A stretch of DNA of 44,262 bases from an uncultured Collinsella sp. (GTDB taxonomy: Bacteria > Actinomycetota > Coriobacteriia > Coriobacteriales > Coriobacteriaceae): the NCBI GenBank assembly GCA_934650975.1, contig CAKUFW010000011.1:1-44262 (forward strand), in the 5' to 3' direction. Each line of letters opens with the position of its first letter. The first letter of the stretch is position 1. The notes under the pieces are model-generated. The model did not search any database and was not told the origin of the DNA. It saw only the letters and a program-made list of their open reading frames with translations. Made by a program: the position numbers and the translations under genes. Below, one piece after another: positions 17,387 to 28,000 of this stretch.

Positions 17387-20300
17387 CTAGATCACCGTCA
17401 CTCTGCCCTGGTTGCCCACGATCGCCTTGGCCTCGGCCAGCAGCGGAATCGAGCGCGCGTTGACCTTGGCCGGCACCTCGGCGCGCAGCACGCGCCCGTC
17501 CACCTGCTCAATAAAGATCTCCACGCGGTCGCCGCCCGGGTTGGTGGTGAGCACCGTGGCCAGGCGCGCCATATTGCCTTGGCTAAAGCGGCTGTTGGGC
17601 ACCATGACCTCAAAGACCTTGGGCTTGTTGTTCTCCTCGTTGAGCTCCAGCGGCACGATCTCCTGCGCGATGATCTGGTCGCCGCGGTCCGAGCGCTCAA
17701 GCTTGCCCTTAATACGCACAAACGCGTCGGACAGCTGCGCGCCAGTCTCGGGATCGACCTCGCCGTACAGATACCCCTCGGCCTCCTTGTAGGTCTTGGG
17801 GAAGACGACGACGGTGGCCTCGCCTTCCATGTCCTCGAGCTGCACAATACCCATGGGGTCGCCGTTTTTTGTCACGCGCTTGGACACGCTCGAGACCATG
17901 CCGGCCCACCACAGCGCCTTGCCCTCGGGAATCTCCTGGTTGATGGTGCCACCCGTGGGATTCTGGACTTCGTAGCCGGTGTCAATCTGCGAGAACGAGA
18001 AGTCGCGCGCCTTGCTGAGCGCATACTCAAACGGGCGCAGCGGGTGGTCCGAGACATAGATGCCCAGAACCTCCTTCTCCTGGCTCAGCTTAAGGTGACG
18101 GTCCCATTCCTGGCCGTCCGGATCGGGCACGCTGACCTCGAAGCCCGAGCCCTCGACATCGCCAAACATGTCGAAGAACGAGGTCTGGCCGCTCGCGCGG
18201 TCCTTCTGGCGCTTCACGGCGGCATCGATGATGTTCTCGGGATTGTTCTTGTCCACGAAGTGCATCATCTGGCGGCGCGGATACCCCGTGGAGTCGAAGG
18301 CGCCTGCCTTGATGAGCGATTCGATCACGCGACGGTTGGCCTGGCTCGAGTCCACGCGCTCGACAAAGTCGTGCAGCGTCTTAAACGGACCGCCCGCCTC
18401 GCGCTCGGCGATAATCGCCTGCGCCACGCCGGTACCCACGCCGCGGATGCCGGCCAGACCAAAGCGCACGCCTTCCTTGGTAGCCGTGAACTCGGTGCCG
18501 GACTCGTTGACGTCTGGCGACAGCACGGGGATGCCGTCGTGACGGCACGCCGAGACGTAGTGCACGATCTTGTCGGTCTTGCCCGTATAGGACGTCAGAA
18601 CGGCCGCCATGTACTCGTGCGGATAATGCGCCTTGAGCCATGCCGTCTGCATAACCAGAATGGCGTAACCGGCGGAGTGCGACTTGTTAAAGGCGTAGGA
18701 CGCGAACTCAAGAACATCGTCCCAAATCTTCTGGGCGACCTCACGCGTGTAGTTGTTCTTGATGGCGCCGTTCATCCAGTGGTCGTAGGTGGTCTCGTCC
18801 GAGCCATCCTCCCAGTGGAGCACCGTCGACGTGAGCAGCTTGATCTTCTTTTTAGCCACGGGCTTGCGGATACGCGAGTCCGATTCGCCCTTGGAGAAGC
18901 CGCACATCTCGACGGAGATGAGCATAACCTGCTCCTGGTAGACCATGGTGCCGTAGGTTTCGCCCAGAATGTCGTCCAGGCGGTCGTCGTAGGAGACCGC
19001 CGGCTCCTTGCCGTTCATACGGTTAATGTAGGACGAAACCATGCCTGCGCCCAGCGGGCCCGGGCGGTACAGGGCGATCAATGCTACGACGTGCTTGTAC
19101 TCGGTGGGCTTCATGTTCTTGATCGTGGCCGTCATGCCGGCGGACTCGACCTGGAAGACGCCGGCGGTGTGGCCGGAGCCCATGAGCTTAAAGATCTCGG
19201 GGTCGTCAAAGGGAATCTCTTCCTCTTTGATGTCGATGCCAAAGTTCTTTTTGATGTTAGCCTTGGCCTTGGAGATAACCGTCAGCGTGCGCAGGCCCAG
19301 AAAGTCCATCTTGAGCAGGCCCATGTCGGCGACGGTATGGCCCTCGTACTGGGTAATCTCAACGCCGCCCTTGGTATCGAGCTTGGTGGGCACGTGCTCG
19401 TTGACGGGGTCACGGCAGATCAGAACGGCGCACGCGTGCACGCCCTCGCCACGGGTGAGGCCCTCGATCGAGAGCGCCGTGTCGATGATGCGGCGGGCGT
19501 CGTCGTCCTTTTTATATGCCTCGGCAAAATCGGGGTTAAACAGATCCTCTTTGCCAGGTTGTTTGTCGAGCACCTGCTTGAGCTTGACCTTGGGGTCGCT
19601 CGAGACCATCTTGGACAGACGCTGGCCCATGTAGACCGGGTAGTCCAGAACGCGTGCGGCGTCGTTGATAGCCTGCTTGGCCTTGATGGTCGAGTAGGTG
19701 ATGACGTGGGTGACCTTCTCGGGGCCGTAGAGCTGACGAACGTGCTCAACGACCTCGAGGCGCCGCTCATCGTCGAAGTCCATATCGATATCGGGCATCT
19801 CGGTACGCTGCGGGGACAGGAACCTCTCGAACATCAGGCCGTTCTCGAGCGGGTCGAACGCGGTGATGTTCATGGCGTAGGCGACGATAGCGCCGGCGGC
19901 CGAGCCACGGCCGGGGCCGACGCCGATGCCGTTGTCCTTGGCCCATTGCACGTACTCGGCAACGATGAGGAAGTAGGCGGCAAAGCCCTTATCGCAGATG
20001 ACCTTGTATTCGTACTCAAAGCGCTCTTTGATGTTGACGCCGCCGATCTCACGCGTGGCCCAGTCGTCGCCGTAGTGCTGGCGCAGGCCTTTCTCGCACT
20101 CGCGGCGGAACTGGCTCTCGTGCGTCTCGCCGGGATCGAGCAGCGGGAAGCGTGGCAGGATGATGGAGTCCCAGTCGAGCTCCACGTAGCACTTGTCGGC
20201 GATCTCGAGCGTGTTGTCGCAGGCCTCGGGGCAATACGGGAACATCGCCCGCATCTCCTCCTCGGTCTTCATGTAAAACTCCGAGCCGGTCATGCGCATG

Positions 20301-21190
20301 CGGTTAGGGTCGTCGACCTTGGCGTTCATACCGATGCACATGATGACGTCCTGCACGGGCGCATCCTCGCGGCGCAGGTAATGGAAGTCGTTGGTGGCGA
20401 TGACCTTGACGCCCACCTGCTTGGCGATGTCGATGAGCGTGCGGTCCATCTGCTCGTCGGTCAGACCGTTGTCGGTGGTAATGCCGTGTTCCTGGATCTC
20501 GATATAAAAGTCGCCGGGCTCGAAGGTGTCACGGAAGGTCTCGGCCCACTTGATGGCGCCCTCCATGTCGCCGCGGTCGATGTACTTGGGGATGATGCCG
20601 GCGATACAGGCACTCGTGCAGATCATGCCCTTGGCGTGGCGGCGCAAGTTGTCGAGCGTCACGCGCGGCTTGTAGTAAAAGCCCTGCACGGCGGCCTCGG
20701 AGACCGTCTGCATCAGGTTAACGTAGCCTTCCTGGTCCTTGGCCAGAAGGATCATGTGGTAGAGCTCGGGTTTGTGATCGCGGGCGAGCGTCTCGTCCGG
20801 CGTAAAGTAGACCTCGCAGCCAAAGATGGGCTTGATGACCAGCGGCGGTTTGAGCTCGTCGATGTTGCCCTTCTCGTCCCACATGGCCATGTCCTTTACG
20901 TACTGGGCATGCTCGCGCGGGTTTGCCTCGGGGTCGGGCTCCACCAGCTCGTCGCGGCGGTCCTTTTCCAAGAAGGCCTTGTCGTGGCTCCACGTCTTGT
21001 ACTCGGGCGTGTTGTGGTTGACGGCGTCGCAGGCCAGCGCCAAGTCGGGCACGCCGTACATGTAGCCGTGGTCGGTAATGGCCACGGCGGGCATGCCTAG
21101 CTCAACGGCACGATTGACCATATCCTGGATACGGGTTGCGCCGTCGAGCATAGAGAAAACAGTGTGGTTGTGCAGATGGACGAATGCCAT
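17387..21190 (-). CDS. dnaE: DNA polymerase III alpha subunit
   Basis: DnaE is the replicative polymerase catalytic subunit. The 1267 residues cover the N-terminal PHP domain (FVHLHNHTVFSMLDG, ITDHGYMYGV, FGCEVYF, ICTSACIAGIIP, ATNDFHYL), the palm with catalytic aspartates (MPDIDMDFDDERR), the fingers, a helix-hairpin-helix (GIRGVGTGVAQAI) and a C-terminal OB fold (WWAGMVSSVSKRVTKNGDPMGIVQLED). The PHP metal ligands all seem present, so an active PHP proofreading exonuclease, as known for actinobacterial DnaE1, is plausible. The stretch usually reading LRRAMGKK is here SRIRKPVAKKKIKLL with a short insert before YAFNKSHSAGYAI. The start at 21190 has CGGAG upstream. Confidence 0.97.
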   Translation of the reverse strand: MAFVHLHNHTVFSMLDGATRIQDMVNRAVELGMPAVAITDHGYMYGVPDLALACDAVNHNTPEYKTWSHDKAFLEKDRRDELVEPDPEANPREHAQYVKDMAMWDEKGNIDELKPPLVIKPIFGCEVYFTPDETLARDHKPELYHMILLAKDQEGYVNLMQTVSEAAVQGFYYKPRVTLDNLRRHAKGMICTSACIAGIIPKYIDRGDMEGAIKWAETFRDTFEPGDFYIEIQEHGITTDNGLTDEQMDRTLIDIAKQVGVKVIATNDFHYLRREDAPVQDVIMCIGMNAKVDDPNRMRMTGSEFYMKTEEEMRAMFPYCPEACDNTLEIADKCYVELDWDSIILPRFPLLDPGETHESQFRRECEKGLRQHYGDDWATREIGGVNIKERFEYEYKVICDKGFAAYFLIVAEYVQWAKDNGIGVGPGRGSAAGAIVAYAMNITAFDPLENGLMFERFLSPQRTEMPDIDMDFDDERRLEVVEHVRQLYGPEKVTHVITYSTIKAKQAINDAARVLDYPVYMGQRLSKMVSSDPKVKLKQVLDKQPGKEDLFNPDFAEAYKKDDDARRIIDTALSIEGLTRGEGVHACAVLICRDPVNEHVPTKLDTKGGVEITQYEGHTVADMGLLKMDFLGLRTLTVISKAKANIKKNFGIDIKEEEIPFDDPEIFKLMGSGHTAGVFQVESAGMTATIKNMKPTEYKHVVALIALYRPGPLGAGMVSSYINRMNGKEPAVSYDDRLDDILGETYGTMVYQEQVMLISVEMCGFSKGESDSRIRKPVAKKKIKLLTSTVLHWEDGSDETTYDHWMNGAIKNNYTREVAQKIWDDVLEFASYAFNKSHSAGYAILVMQTAWLKAHYPHEYMAAVLTSYTGKTDKIVHYVSACRHDGIPVLSPDVNESGTEFTATKEGVRFGLAGIRGVGTGVAQAIIAEREAGGPFKTLHDFVERVDSSQANRRVIESLIKAGAFDSTGYPRRQMMHFVDKNNPENIIDAAVKRQKDRASGQTSFFDMFGDVEGSGFEVSVPDPDGQEWDRHLKLSQEKEVLGIYVSDHPLRPFEYALSKARDFSFSQIDTGYEVQNPTGGTINQEIPEGKALWWAGMVSSVSKRVTKNGDPMGIVQLEDMEGEATVVVFPKTYKEAEGYLYGEVDPETGAQLSDAFVRIKGKLERSDRGDQIIAQEIVPLELNEENNKPKVFEVMVPNSRFSQGNMARLATVLTTNPGGDRVEIFIEQVDGRVLRAEVPAKVNARSIPLLAEAKAIVGNQGRVTVI

Positions 21191-21290
21191 GTGATGAGCT
21201 CCGATGCGGGTTCGTGTTCTGACTGAACGATTTTACCGCACGGCACGGACGCCACCCGAACCTAGCCAAACCCACACGGCTCCTATTGAG

Positions 21291-21353
21291 TTGCGGTGAA
21301 ATAGTTCCTGTTTGGCCAGTCTGGGCAGCAATTCAGGAACTATTCCACCGCAA
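21291..21353. repeat. palindromic repeat, family C copy 1
   Basis: Arms 21291-21310 (TTGCGGTGAAATAGTTCCTG) and 21334-21353 pair with one mismatch around a 23-nt loop. The outer half is the same as in the pair at 32311 and 33836; the inner half differs (AGTTCC instead of AGGGAC). It lies just after the addA stop on the minus strand and may act as its terminator. Confidence 0.9.
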
Positions 21354-21363
21354 GTTATTGAGG

Positions 21364-24300
21364 CTAGAGCTTGTAAGTGACCACCTGGGGCTCGGCGAGC
21401 TCGACGAAGACGGCCGGGGCCGTCTGCTCCACGCGGACAAACTTGACCGTTACGCTCTCAAAGCCCGCCTTGTGCAGAACATCTGCGTAGACGCGAGCCT
21501 GCAGGGCGTGCTTCTCGAGCAGCTGGTCCGGTGTCTCGTCCGGCGTGCCGCCCGTCTTGTAGTCGATGACTAGCGCGCGCGACGGGTCTGTCGGGTTCGT
21601 CGCCAAAGCGTCGATGGCACCTTCGGCATACGCACCGTAGCGAGCGATGTCCACATCCTCGCAGCCCAGCGAGAAGAACGGCACCTCGGCGCGGACACAC
21701 GGCCAGGCAAGCAGCTCGGCACGGACCGACGACCTGAGCCAGCGATTCAGGGCGACGTCAAAACGCTCGCGCTGCTCCGGCGTCAGGCGCCACAGACGCG
21801 CCAGTGCATCGGCGCGCTCGGCGGGCAATTCGTCGGCGCCCATCTCGATCAGCCACTGACTGGCGGCATGGAAAGCCGAGCCCAGGGCCATGGGATTGCC
21901 GGCGGGCTCAGCGGTGGCCACGTCTGCATCCGTCATCTCGGAGCCATCCGACTCCGCATCATCGCCGGCCTCGTCCATGGGCACGCGCGCCTCGGCGGCA
22001 CGATCCTCAGCCTCGGCATGCAGCGCCGCGGCAATTGACGAGTAGCTGTACGAATCGCGCGCCGGATACGGGCAGGTACCCATACGCACACCCACCGCTT
22101 GGGGATACACGAGTTCAAACGCATCGGGCTCGGGGTCGGCAGGACCGGGAACGGCGGCGCGAACATCTGTGCCGGCGCCTTCCGCTTCCGCATCACCGCG
22201 GACAAGTCTGCCCTCGGCATCCAACGAAGCGTTGGCCTCAAACGCCTGCTCGCCAAAGGAAAAGTCCGCGAGCGAAATAAGCTCGTAGTCACCCGGCTGG
22301 GAGTTGTCGAACACCAGGCGGTCGGCATCGAGCTGCGGCATGTCCAGGCCGTCCGTCGGCAGAATACGACGCAGCACGTCATAGGTCAGATCGGTCTCGA
22401 CGTCGAAGGTCGGCGCCGTCACCTTGCCACGGCTCACGCCGGCATCCATCGCCAGAATGACCAGCTCTCGCGCACGCGTCATGGCGACATAGAGCAAACG
22501 AGCCCGCTCCTCGAGCGAAAGCTGCAGGTCGTCGTTGCGCAGGCGAGCAAATGCCTCGGCGGGAGAGCCCGTCGCACAGACGTCCTCCATGAGCTCCGGC
22601 GGCAGCCACAACGACGTGCCCTTGCCCTTAAACGCATGCTCAAACTGCTTTTTAACGTCGTCGCCCTTTACGAACGTGCCGTCCGCGAGTTTAACGCCGT
22701 CGAAGCGTGCCGGCAGCGCCACGACCTGCGCTCCGCCCTCGACACGCCCCATCTGAGCCGCACCGGACGATTTGCGCACGCCAAAGCACTCCGCAACCGC
22801 CACGACCGGATATTCAAGGCCCTTGGAGGCGTGCACCGTCATGATGCGCACCGCGCCGTCGCCCTCCTCGTTGAGGGCACCCGGGGCCTCCTTGCCCGCC
22901 AAGAAGCGGTCGAAGGCCAGCGCGATGGAACGCGGCGAGTTGCCGAACTCGGCCTCCGCCTCGGCCACGGCGTCGAGCGCCTTGAGCACGTTGGCGGCGA
23001 TGGCCTTGCCCTCGGGACCACGCTGTGCCAGACGCAAAAACCAGCCGGAGGCGTTGACCACGTCGCGCGCGATGGAGGCGAACGAATCGCGACCCACACG
23101 ACGAAGCGCATAGCGCAACACCTCGCGGGCGCGCGTCACGAGCGGCAGGTCTTGCAGGCCCGGCACGTCGAAATCGCTCATGATGCCCGCGTCGATGTTG
23201 CGGCGCGAGGTCTCCCCCGTCTGCTCGTCGAGCTTGGTCGCCAGCGCCAAAAACTCCTGGGCGCCGAGCGCAAACATCGGCGAGGCGAGCAGCGGCATAA
23301 GGCCCTGCGCCGTATCGGCCGGATTGGCGAGCGCGCAGACTAGGGCGCGCACCGTCTGCACCTCGGCAGCCTGCGCAAAGACCGAGCCGCCCGCGATGAC
23401 GCAGTCGAGCCCCTGGTCGCGGAAGGCCTGGGCGTAGACGTCGGCGTTGGTCATGCGGCCCAGCAGCAGCACCATGCCGCCCTGGGGCTGGCCGGCATCG
23501 GCAAGCGCGCGGAATCGCTCCGCGATCGCGCGGGCCTTAGCCTGTGTGCGCTCCTGCGTACTGCCGCCGATAACAAAGAGCGCCTGACGACGCGAGGCGT
23601 CCGCCACCAGCGTGTCCTTGCGGCCGTCGCTCGCCTCAAGATCCAAAAAGCCCTGCATCAGGCCGCCATCGTCGCCATCAAAGACGCGGGCCACGTAGCG
23701 CAGCACCTCGTCATGGCTGCGGAAGTTGCGCACGAGCTTGACGAGCTCGCCGGCGGGGACATCGGCGGCAGCCGCAGCGCCGGCCGCTGCCTCGGTCGCG
23801 CCCGAGGCACCCACCTTGCGCTCCTGGCGGCGGAAGACCTCGACCTCGGCGCCGCGGAAGCGATAGATCGACTGCTGCGCATCGCCCACGGTACACAGTG
23901 CGCGCTCCCCCGCACCCGTCAGGTAGCGGATCAGGTCGACCTGCATCTGGTCGGTATCCTGGAACTCGTCGATCATGACCATCTTAAAGCGGCCCTCGTA
24001 CGCCGCTCGGATGGCCGGGTAATCGCGTAGGGCCTCGTAGGCCATGCGCAGCAGGTCGTTGTTGTCGAGGGCAGACTGGCCGGCCTTGAGCGCGCGATAC
24101 TCGGCCTCCACGGAACGGGCCAGGCCCACCAGCGCATCGAGCGCCGGGGCACCGCAGGCGAGCACGATATTGATAAACGCATCGGCGGCCTCGGCCTTGA
24201 GCAGCTCGACCTGCTCCTTAGGAAACGCCTTGCTCGCGCGCGGCATGGTGCACGACATCATGAGTCGCGCCGCATCGGCCATGGTCTTGCCGCTCGCCTC

Positions 24301-25008
24301 GAACGCATCGATGGCATCGAGCGCCACCTGCGCCTTCTCGGTCGCGGCCTTGCTCGCACCCAACGCCGATCGATAGGCATCGGCGAGTGCCGAGGTGTCG
24401 GCCTGGCCGCGCGCCACGCGCACGTCGTCCATACCGCCCGGCAGCTGGCTCGAGAGCTCCAGCAGGTCGCGCACCAGACCCTTGATGGTCGTGCCGGCGC
24501 CAAAGGGACCGCCCTCGCCCGCCATGGGATACCAGGCGTAGAGGCTTTTAAGCGAAGCGGCGAGCTCGGGGGCGGCATCGGGCGCCGTCGCGCGGGCCAG
24601 CACATGCTCAACGGCCTGGTCCATAAGCTCATCGGTATCGGTGAGCACCGTGAACTCGGGATCGATGCCCAGCTCCAACGCGTGTGCGCGCAGGATACGC
24701 GAGCACATGCCGTGAATGGTCGAGATCCACGCATCGTCGACGGTCAGGGCCTCCTCGTCCATGCCCTCGTCGATAAGTGCACGACGCACGCGGTCGCGGA
24801 TTTCTGCCGCGGCGTCCTTGGTAAAGGTAATGGCGAGTACCTGGTCCAGATGCTCGACGAACGGACCGGATTCGGGCGAGAGCGCGTAGACGATGCGGCG
24901 CGTGAGGGTAAAGGTCTTGCCCGAACCGGCGCCCGCCGAGACAAACAGCGGACGGTCGAGCGTTTTGACGATCTGCAGCTGCTGCGGCATCAAAGTCGAA
25001 AGATCCAT
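21364..25008 (-). CDS. addA: AddA-type helicase-nuclease subunit
   Basis: AddA is the UvrD-like helicase and nuclease subunit of the double-strand-break resection complex. The 1214-residue protein shows SAGAGSGKTFTLTRRI (Walker A), MVMIDEFQDTDQMQ (Walker B), GDAQQSIYRFRGAEVEVF (motif III), HASKGLEYPVVAVAECF (motif V) and LLYVAMTRARELVILA (motif VI). The C-terminal PD-(D/E)xK nuclease has EGAIDALA followed by ALVIDYKTGG, with both the acidic residues and the lysine kept. It follows addB after 3 nt in the same operon. Many actinobacteria use AdnAB instead, so AddAB is a useful lineage hint. It ends beside a family C palindrome. Confidence 0.93.
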   Translation of the reverse strand: MDLSTLMPQQLQIVKTLDRPLFVSAGAGSGKTFTLTRRIVYALSPESGPFVEHLDQVLAITFTKDAAAEIRDRVRRALIDEGMDEEALTVDDAWISTIHGMCSRILRAHALELGIDPEFTVLTDTDELMDQAVEHVLARATAPDAAPELAASLKSLYAWYPMAGEGGPFGAGTTIKGLVRDLLELSSQLPGGMDDVRVARGQADTSALADAYRSALGASKAATEKAQVALDAIDAFEASGKTMADAARLMMSCTMPRASKAFPKEQVELLKAEAADAFINIVLACGAPALDALVGLARSVEAEYRALKAGQSALDNNDLLRMAYEALRDYPAIRAAYEGRFKMVMIDEFQDTDQMQVDLIRYLTGAGERALCTVGDAQQSIYRFRGAEVEVFRRQERKVGASGATEAAAGAAAAADVPAGELVKLVRNFRSHDEVLRYVARVFDGDDGGLMQGFLDLEASDGRKDTLVADASRRQALFVIGGSTQERTQAKARAIAERFRALADAGQPQGGMVLLLGRMTNADVYAQAFRDQGLDCVIAGGSVFAQAAEVQTVRALVCALANPADTAQGLMPLLASPMFALGAQEFLALATKLDEQTGETSRRNIDAGIMSDFDVPGLQDLPLVTRAREVLRYALRRVGRDSFASIARDVVNASGWFLRLAQRGPEGKAIAANVLKALDAVAEAEAEFGNSPRSIALAFDRFLAGKEAPGALNEEGDGAVRIMTVHASKGLEYPVVAVAECFGVRKSSGAAQMGRVEGGAQVVALPARFDGVKLADGTFVKGDDVKKQFEHAFKGKGTSLWLPPELMEDVCATGSPAEAFARLRNDDLQLSLEERARLLYVAMTRARELVILAMDAGVSRGKVTAPTFDVETDLTYDVLRRILPTDGLDMPQLDADRLVFDNSQPGDYELISLADFSFGEQAFEANASLDAEGRLVRGDAEAEGAGTDVRAAVPGPADPEPDAFELVYPQAVGVRMGTCPYPARDSYSYSSIAAALHAEAEDRAAEARVPMDEAGDDAESDGSEMTDADVATAEPAGNPMALGSAFHAASQWLIEMGADELPAERADALARLWRLTPEQRERFDVALNRWLRSSVRAELLAWPCVRAEVPFFSLGCEDVDIARYGAYAEGAIDALATNPTDPSRALVIDYKTGGTPDETPDQLLEKHALQARVYADVLHKAGFESVTVKFVRVEQTAPAVFVELAEPQVVTYKL

Positions 25009-25011
25009 GGT

Positions 25012-28000
25012 CTACACGTCCCTCCTTACAAACGTTCCTTCGTGGTTATACGAGCAGCGCGCATGCGCGGCCTGAGCCGACGCCGGGTCGACGGCGGCAA
25101 CGTTGCCTGCCTCGAGCTCGCGCAGGCGCTCGGCAATGCCGGCCTCCACGCGGTCGAGCAGGGCGTCGAAGTCCATGCTGCCGTCCTCGCCGGGGAAACC
25201 TTTCTTAAGGCCCGGGATGCGACCGTCGCCGCGCTCTTCCTCGAGCAGTTCAGCGCTCGCGGCACCGCGCAACGCCGGCTTGCCGCCCTTGGTCGAAAAG
25301 TAGAGCGCCGCGCGGGTGTCCAAATCCAGCGCCCGGCGCATGGCCTGGGCGTAGATGAGCGTTTGGGTATGTGGCGGCAACCAGCGCGGATCGTCGATGG
25401 GCGCCGTGCCCGATTCCTCGTCGCGCACCGTAGGGTCGGCGAGCTTAAACTCCTCAACGCCCGTGCGATGCTTGTAGTCGATCACCACGGCACGATTCTC
25501 GGCGTCCACATCCACGCGGTCGATGCGCCCGCCAAGCGGCCAACCGGCATACTCGACCTTGAGCTCGTTGAAGGCGAACTCCAGGTAGCGCGGGGCAAAG
25601 GGGGCAAGCGCCTCGGACTCGTAGGCGAGCACGCCCTCCAGCTGTGGCAAGATCTCGGCCACCTGGCGCTCCTCCACCGCAGAGAGCGGCACCAGTGGGC
25701 CCTCCGTGCCGCGTTTGCCGGCGTGCTCGGCCAACGTCTCGTCAAAGACCTCGCGCAGCAGCTCCTGCGCGCGCGGCAGATTCTCGGGCGTCACGCGCTC
25801 CATGCCCTCCTGGGGCAGGCGGGCATGCAGGTGCTCCAGCACATCGTGGACAAAGTTGCCCTTCTCCATGTTGCCAAAGCCCGCGTCGATGGACTGGGGC
25901 TTCACGCGATACGACACAAACCAGCACAGCGGGCACGTCGAGTACGCCTCGATCTGCGAGGCAGACGTCAGGCGCGGCACGAGGGGCGCATCCTCGCCCT
26001 CGCCATCGCGGCGACGCAGAACCAGGTACGGCACAGCCGCCTCACTCAAATGCTGAGGAGCCTCGCACGCAACGCGCTTGCACTCGATGCCCTCGCCGGC
26101 CGCTGGATCAAAGTCGGCGACGATACCGCCCTCGCCCACGCACGCAACCTTGGCGGCACCAGCGGCCTCGGCGTGCGCTCTCAGCTCAGTCCACACGGCC
26201 GCCGGATAGCACTCGCGCGCCTGGCGATCGTGCGTCACGCGGGCAAGCGTAACCGGGCCACGCGACGCTTGCATCGCACGGCCAAAACGCACGCGCAGCA
26301 GGGCCGCGGGTTCAAGCGTCACGCCGCCGCGACCCAACTCTTCCGTCAACGTGGCCAGCGGGCCCTCCTCGTGCGAGAGCGGATAGCTGTCCAGGTCGAC
26401 ATCGGCAAACAGCACGGCATCGCAACTGTCGGGGCGCAGGGCTGCCGCATCGGCAAGCGACGCAAAGCGCACCTGGGCGCGCGGCGTGCGGTCGACCTCG
26501 TAGGTCTCGTAATCGTAAGCGGTACTGCGCTTATCCACCTTGGTGCGGACGCCATCGAGCACGGGTACGGTCGCCGCCTGCGACACATCGAGTGCACGGG
26601 CGTCGTTCATAAGGATATCGATGGCATGGCGTAGCAGGGCCGCCTCGGCCTGGCGGCGAGCCTGCCCGTCAAGGCCTCCCAGGGCGCGATCGGGCAGGGC
26701 CTCAACAACGGCAAACATGGCCTTGAGCGCCGTCACGGGTTTGTCGCGCCACAGGGCCTGGAACACGTCCGAGGCCACACACGGCACGTTCTTAAACCAG
26801 TTTTGGTCACTGGCCGCTTTGCGTGCGCCCCTTACCTGGCCCTGCACGCTCTGCAGCAGGCTCTTAACGCCCGCGGTGGTCTTACTGCGCGACAGGCGCA
26901 TGTTCTTGTCGAAGGTGCGCGCGCTGGCGGTATCGGCACCCGAAATCGGACTGTAAATCCAGTCGGTAAGCTCTGGAGCGGGCCACCACTCGGTCTTGGA
27001 GGCGGTGCCCTCGTCGGCGGCCTTCATGCGCTCGATCAGATTGGCGAGCGCCGTGAACTGCCTGCCCGCGATGGATTGGGAAAATGCCGTGAACTCGGTT
27101 GTCTCGGCCGCAATATGACGCGCCACCAAACGGGCAGCGAGTTCACCAAACAGCCGGGGCGCCCGGGCAGACACCACGAGCACGCGGACAGGGTCCGCGG
27201 ACGCCGCGACACTGCCGTCGACCGCGGCGTCCTCACACATTTTTACCAGCTCATCGATTGTATCCACATAGGCGTGGGCGCGGGCGTGAGGGCCGGCAAC
27301 CTCTACAAAGGTTGGCTGAGCGGCGGACTTGGAGGCAGCCTGGGGCGCGGTGGCACCCTCCCCCAGCGGCGCGGCCTCAAACAGCACACCGCGGGCATCA
27401 AATGCCGCGGCAAGCTCCTCGCGCATTGCCGCCTGCTCGCGGGCAAGCAGCACAACGACCTCTCCCCCATTGTTCGCCACGGCCGACAGCAACTCGAGCA
27501 GGCCGCGTGTAAACAACGTGACACCGCGCACGCAGACGGCGCGGGCGCACGCCGGAAGGTTGTCGGCCAGCACCTCGCCCATAAGGTCAGCCGCCTCGCA
27601 GGGCTCGACCATGCCTCGACGGTCCAAGCCGCTCGCATAGGCGCTCAACAGTTCGAACACGCGAGCCTCGGCGTCGCTCTTGGGATCGGGCTGGCAAACG
27701 TCGCCGCAGCAGCGCTCGGCACCCGTTCCCGCCACGCCCGGAAGCACATCGCGGGCCATGCGTGCGAGCATGCGCACCGTGCCCTGGCTGCGCGAAAGTG
27801 GCTGCAGGTCGGCATCATCGAGACGCGCGACCATGTCCGAGAACAGCATCTGGCGCTGCAGGTTGTCGACGAAACTGCGGCCATCGCTCAAAAGCTCCCA
27901 CAGCGAACGAAGCCATGACGAGGGGGTCTTGTAGTCAACGCCCAGCGAGGTGCCAGCAACCGCAGCATCGTGACGGCACAGGTCAAGCTCGGCAAACGAG

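Noticed and set aside
18770..18880. Possible intein or insertion in dnaE at the unusual KKIKLLTSTVLHWEDG segment
   Set aside because: The extra segment is only about 20 residues, lacks intein splice motifs (Cys/Ser start, His-Asn end) and keeps the frame.
17579..21100. A plus-strand open frame of more than 1,100 codons opposite dnaE, and similar long frames opposite fhs, addA, addB and the SNF2 gene
   Set aside because: They mirror the codon bias of GC-rich genes. The translations are low-complexity in His, Arg, Leu and Val, match no family, and lack ribosome sites, while the opposite strand encodes clear protein families.
21205..21230. GTTC...GAAC pattern upstream of dnaE as a LexA box
   Set aside because: The half-sites are in the reverse order (GTTC first) with 5-nt spacing; this is not the GAAC-N4-GTTC box.
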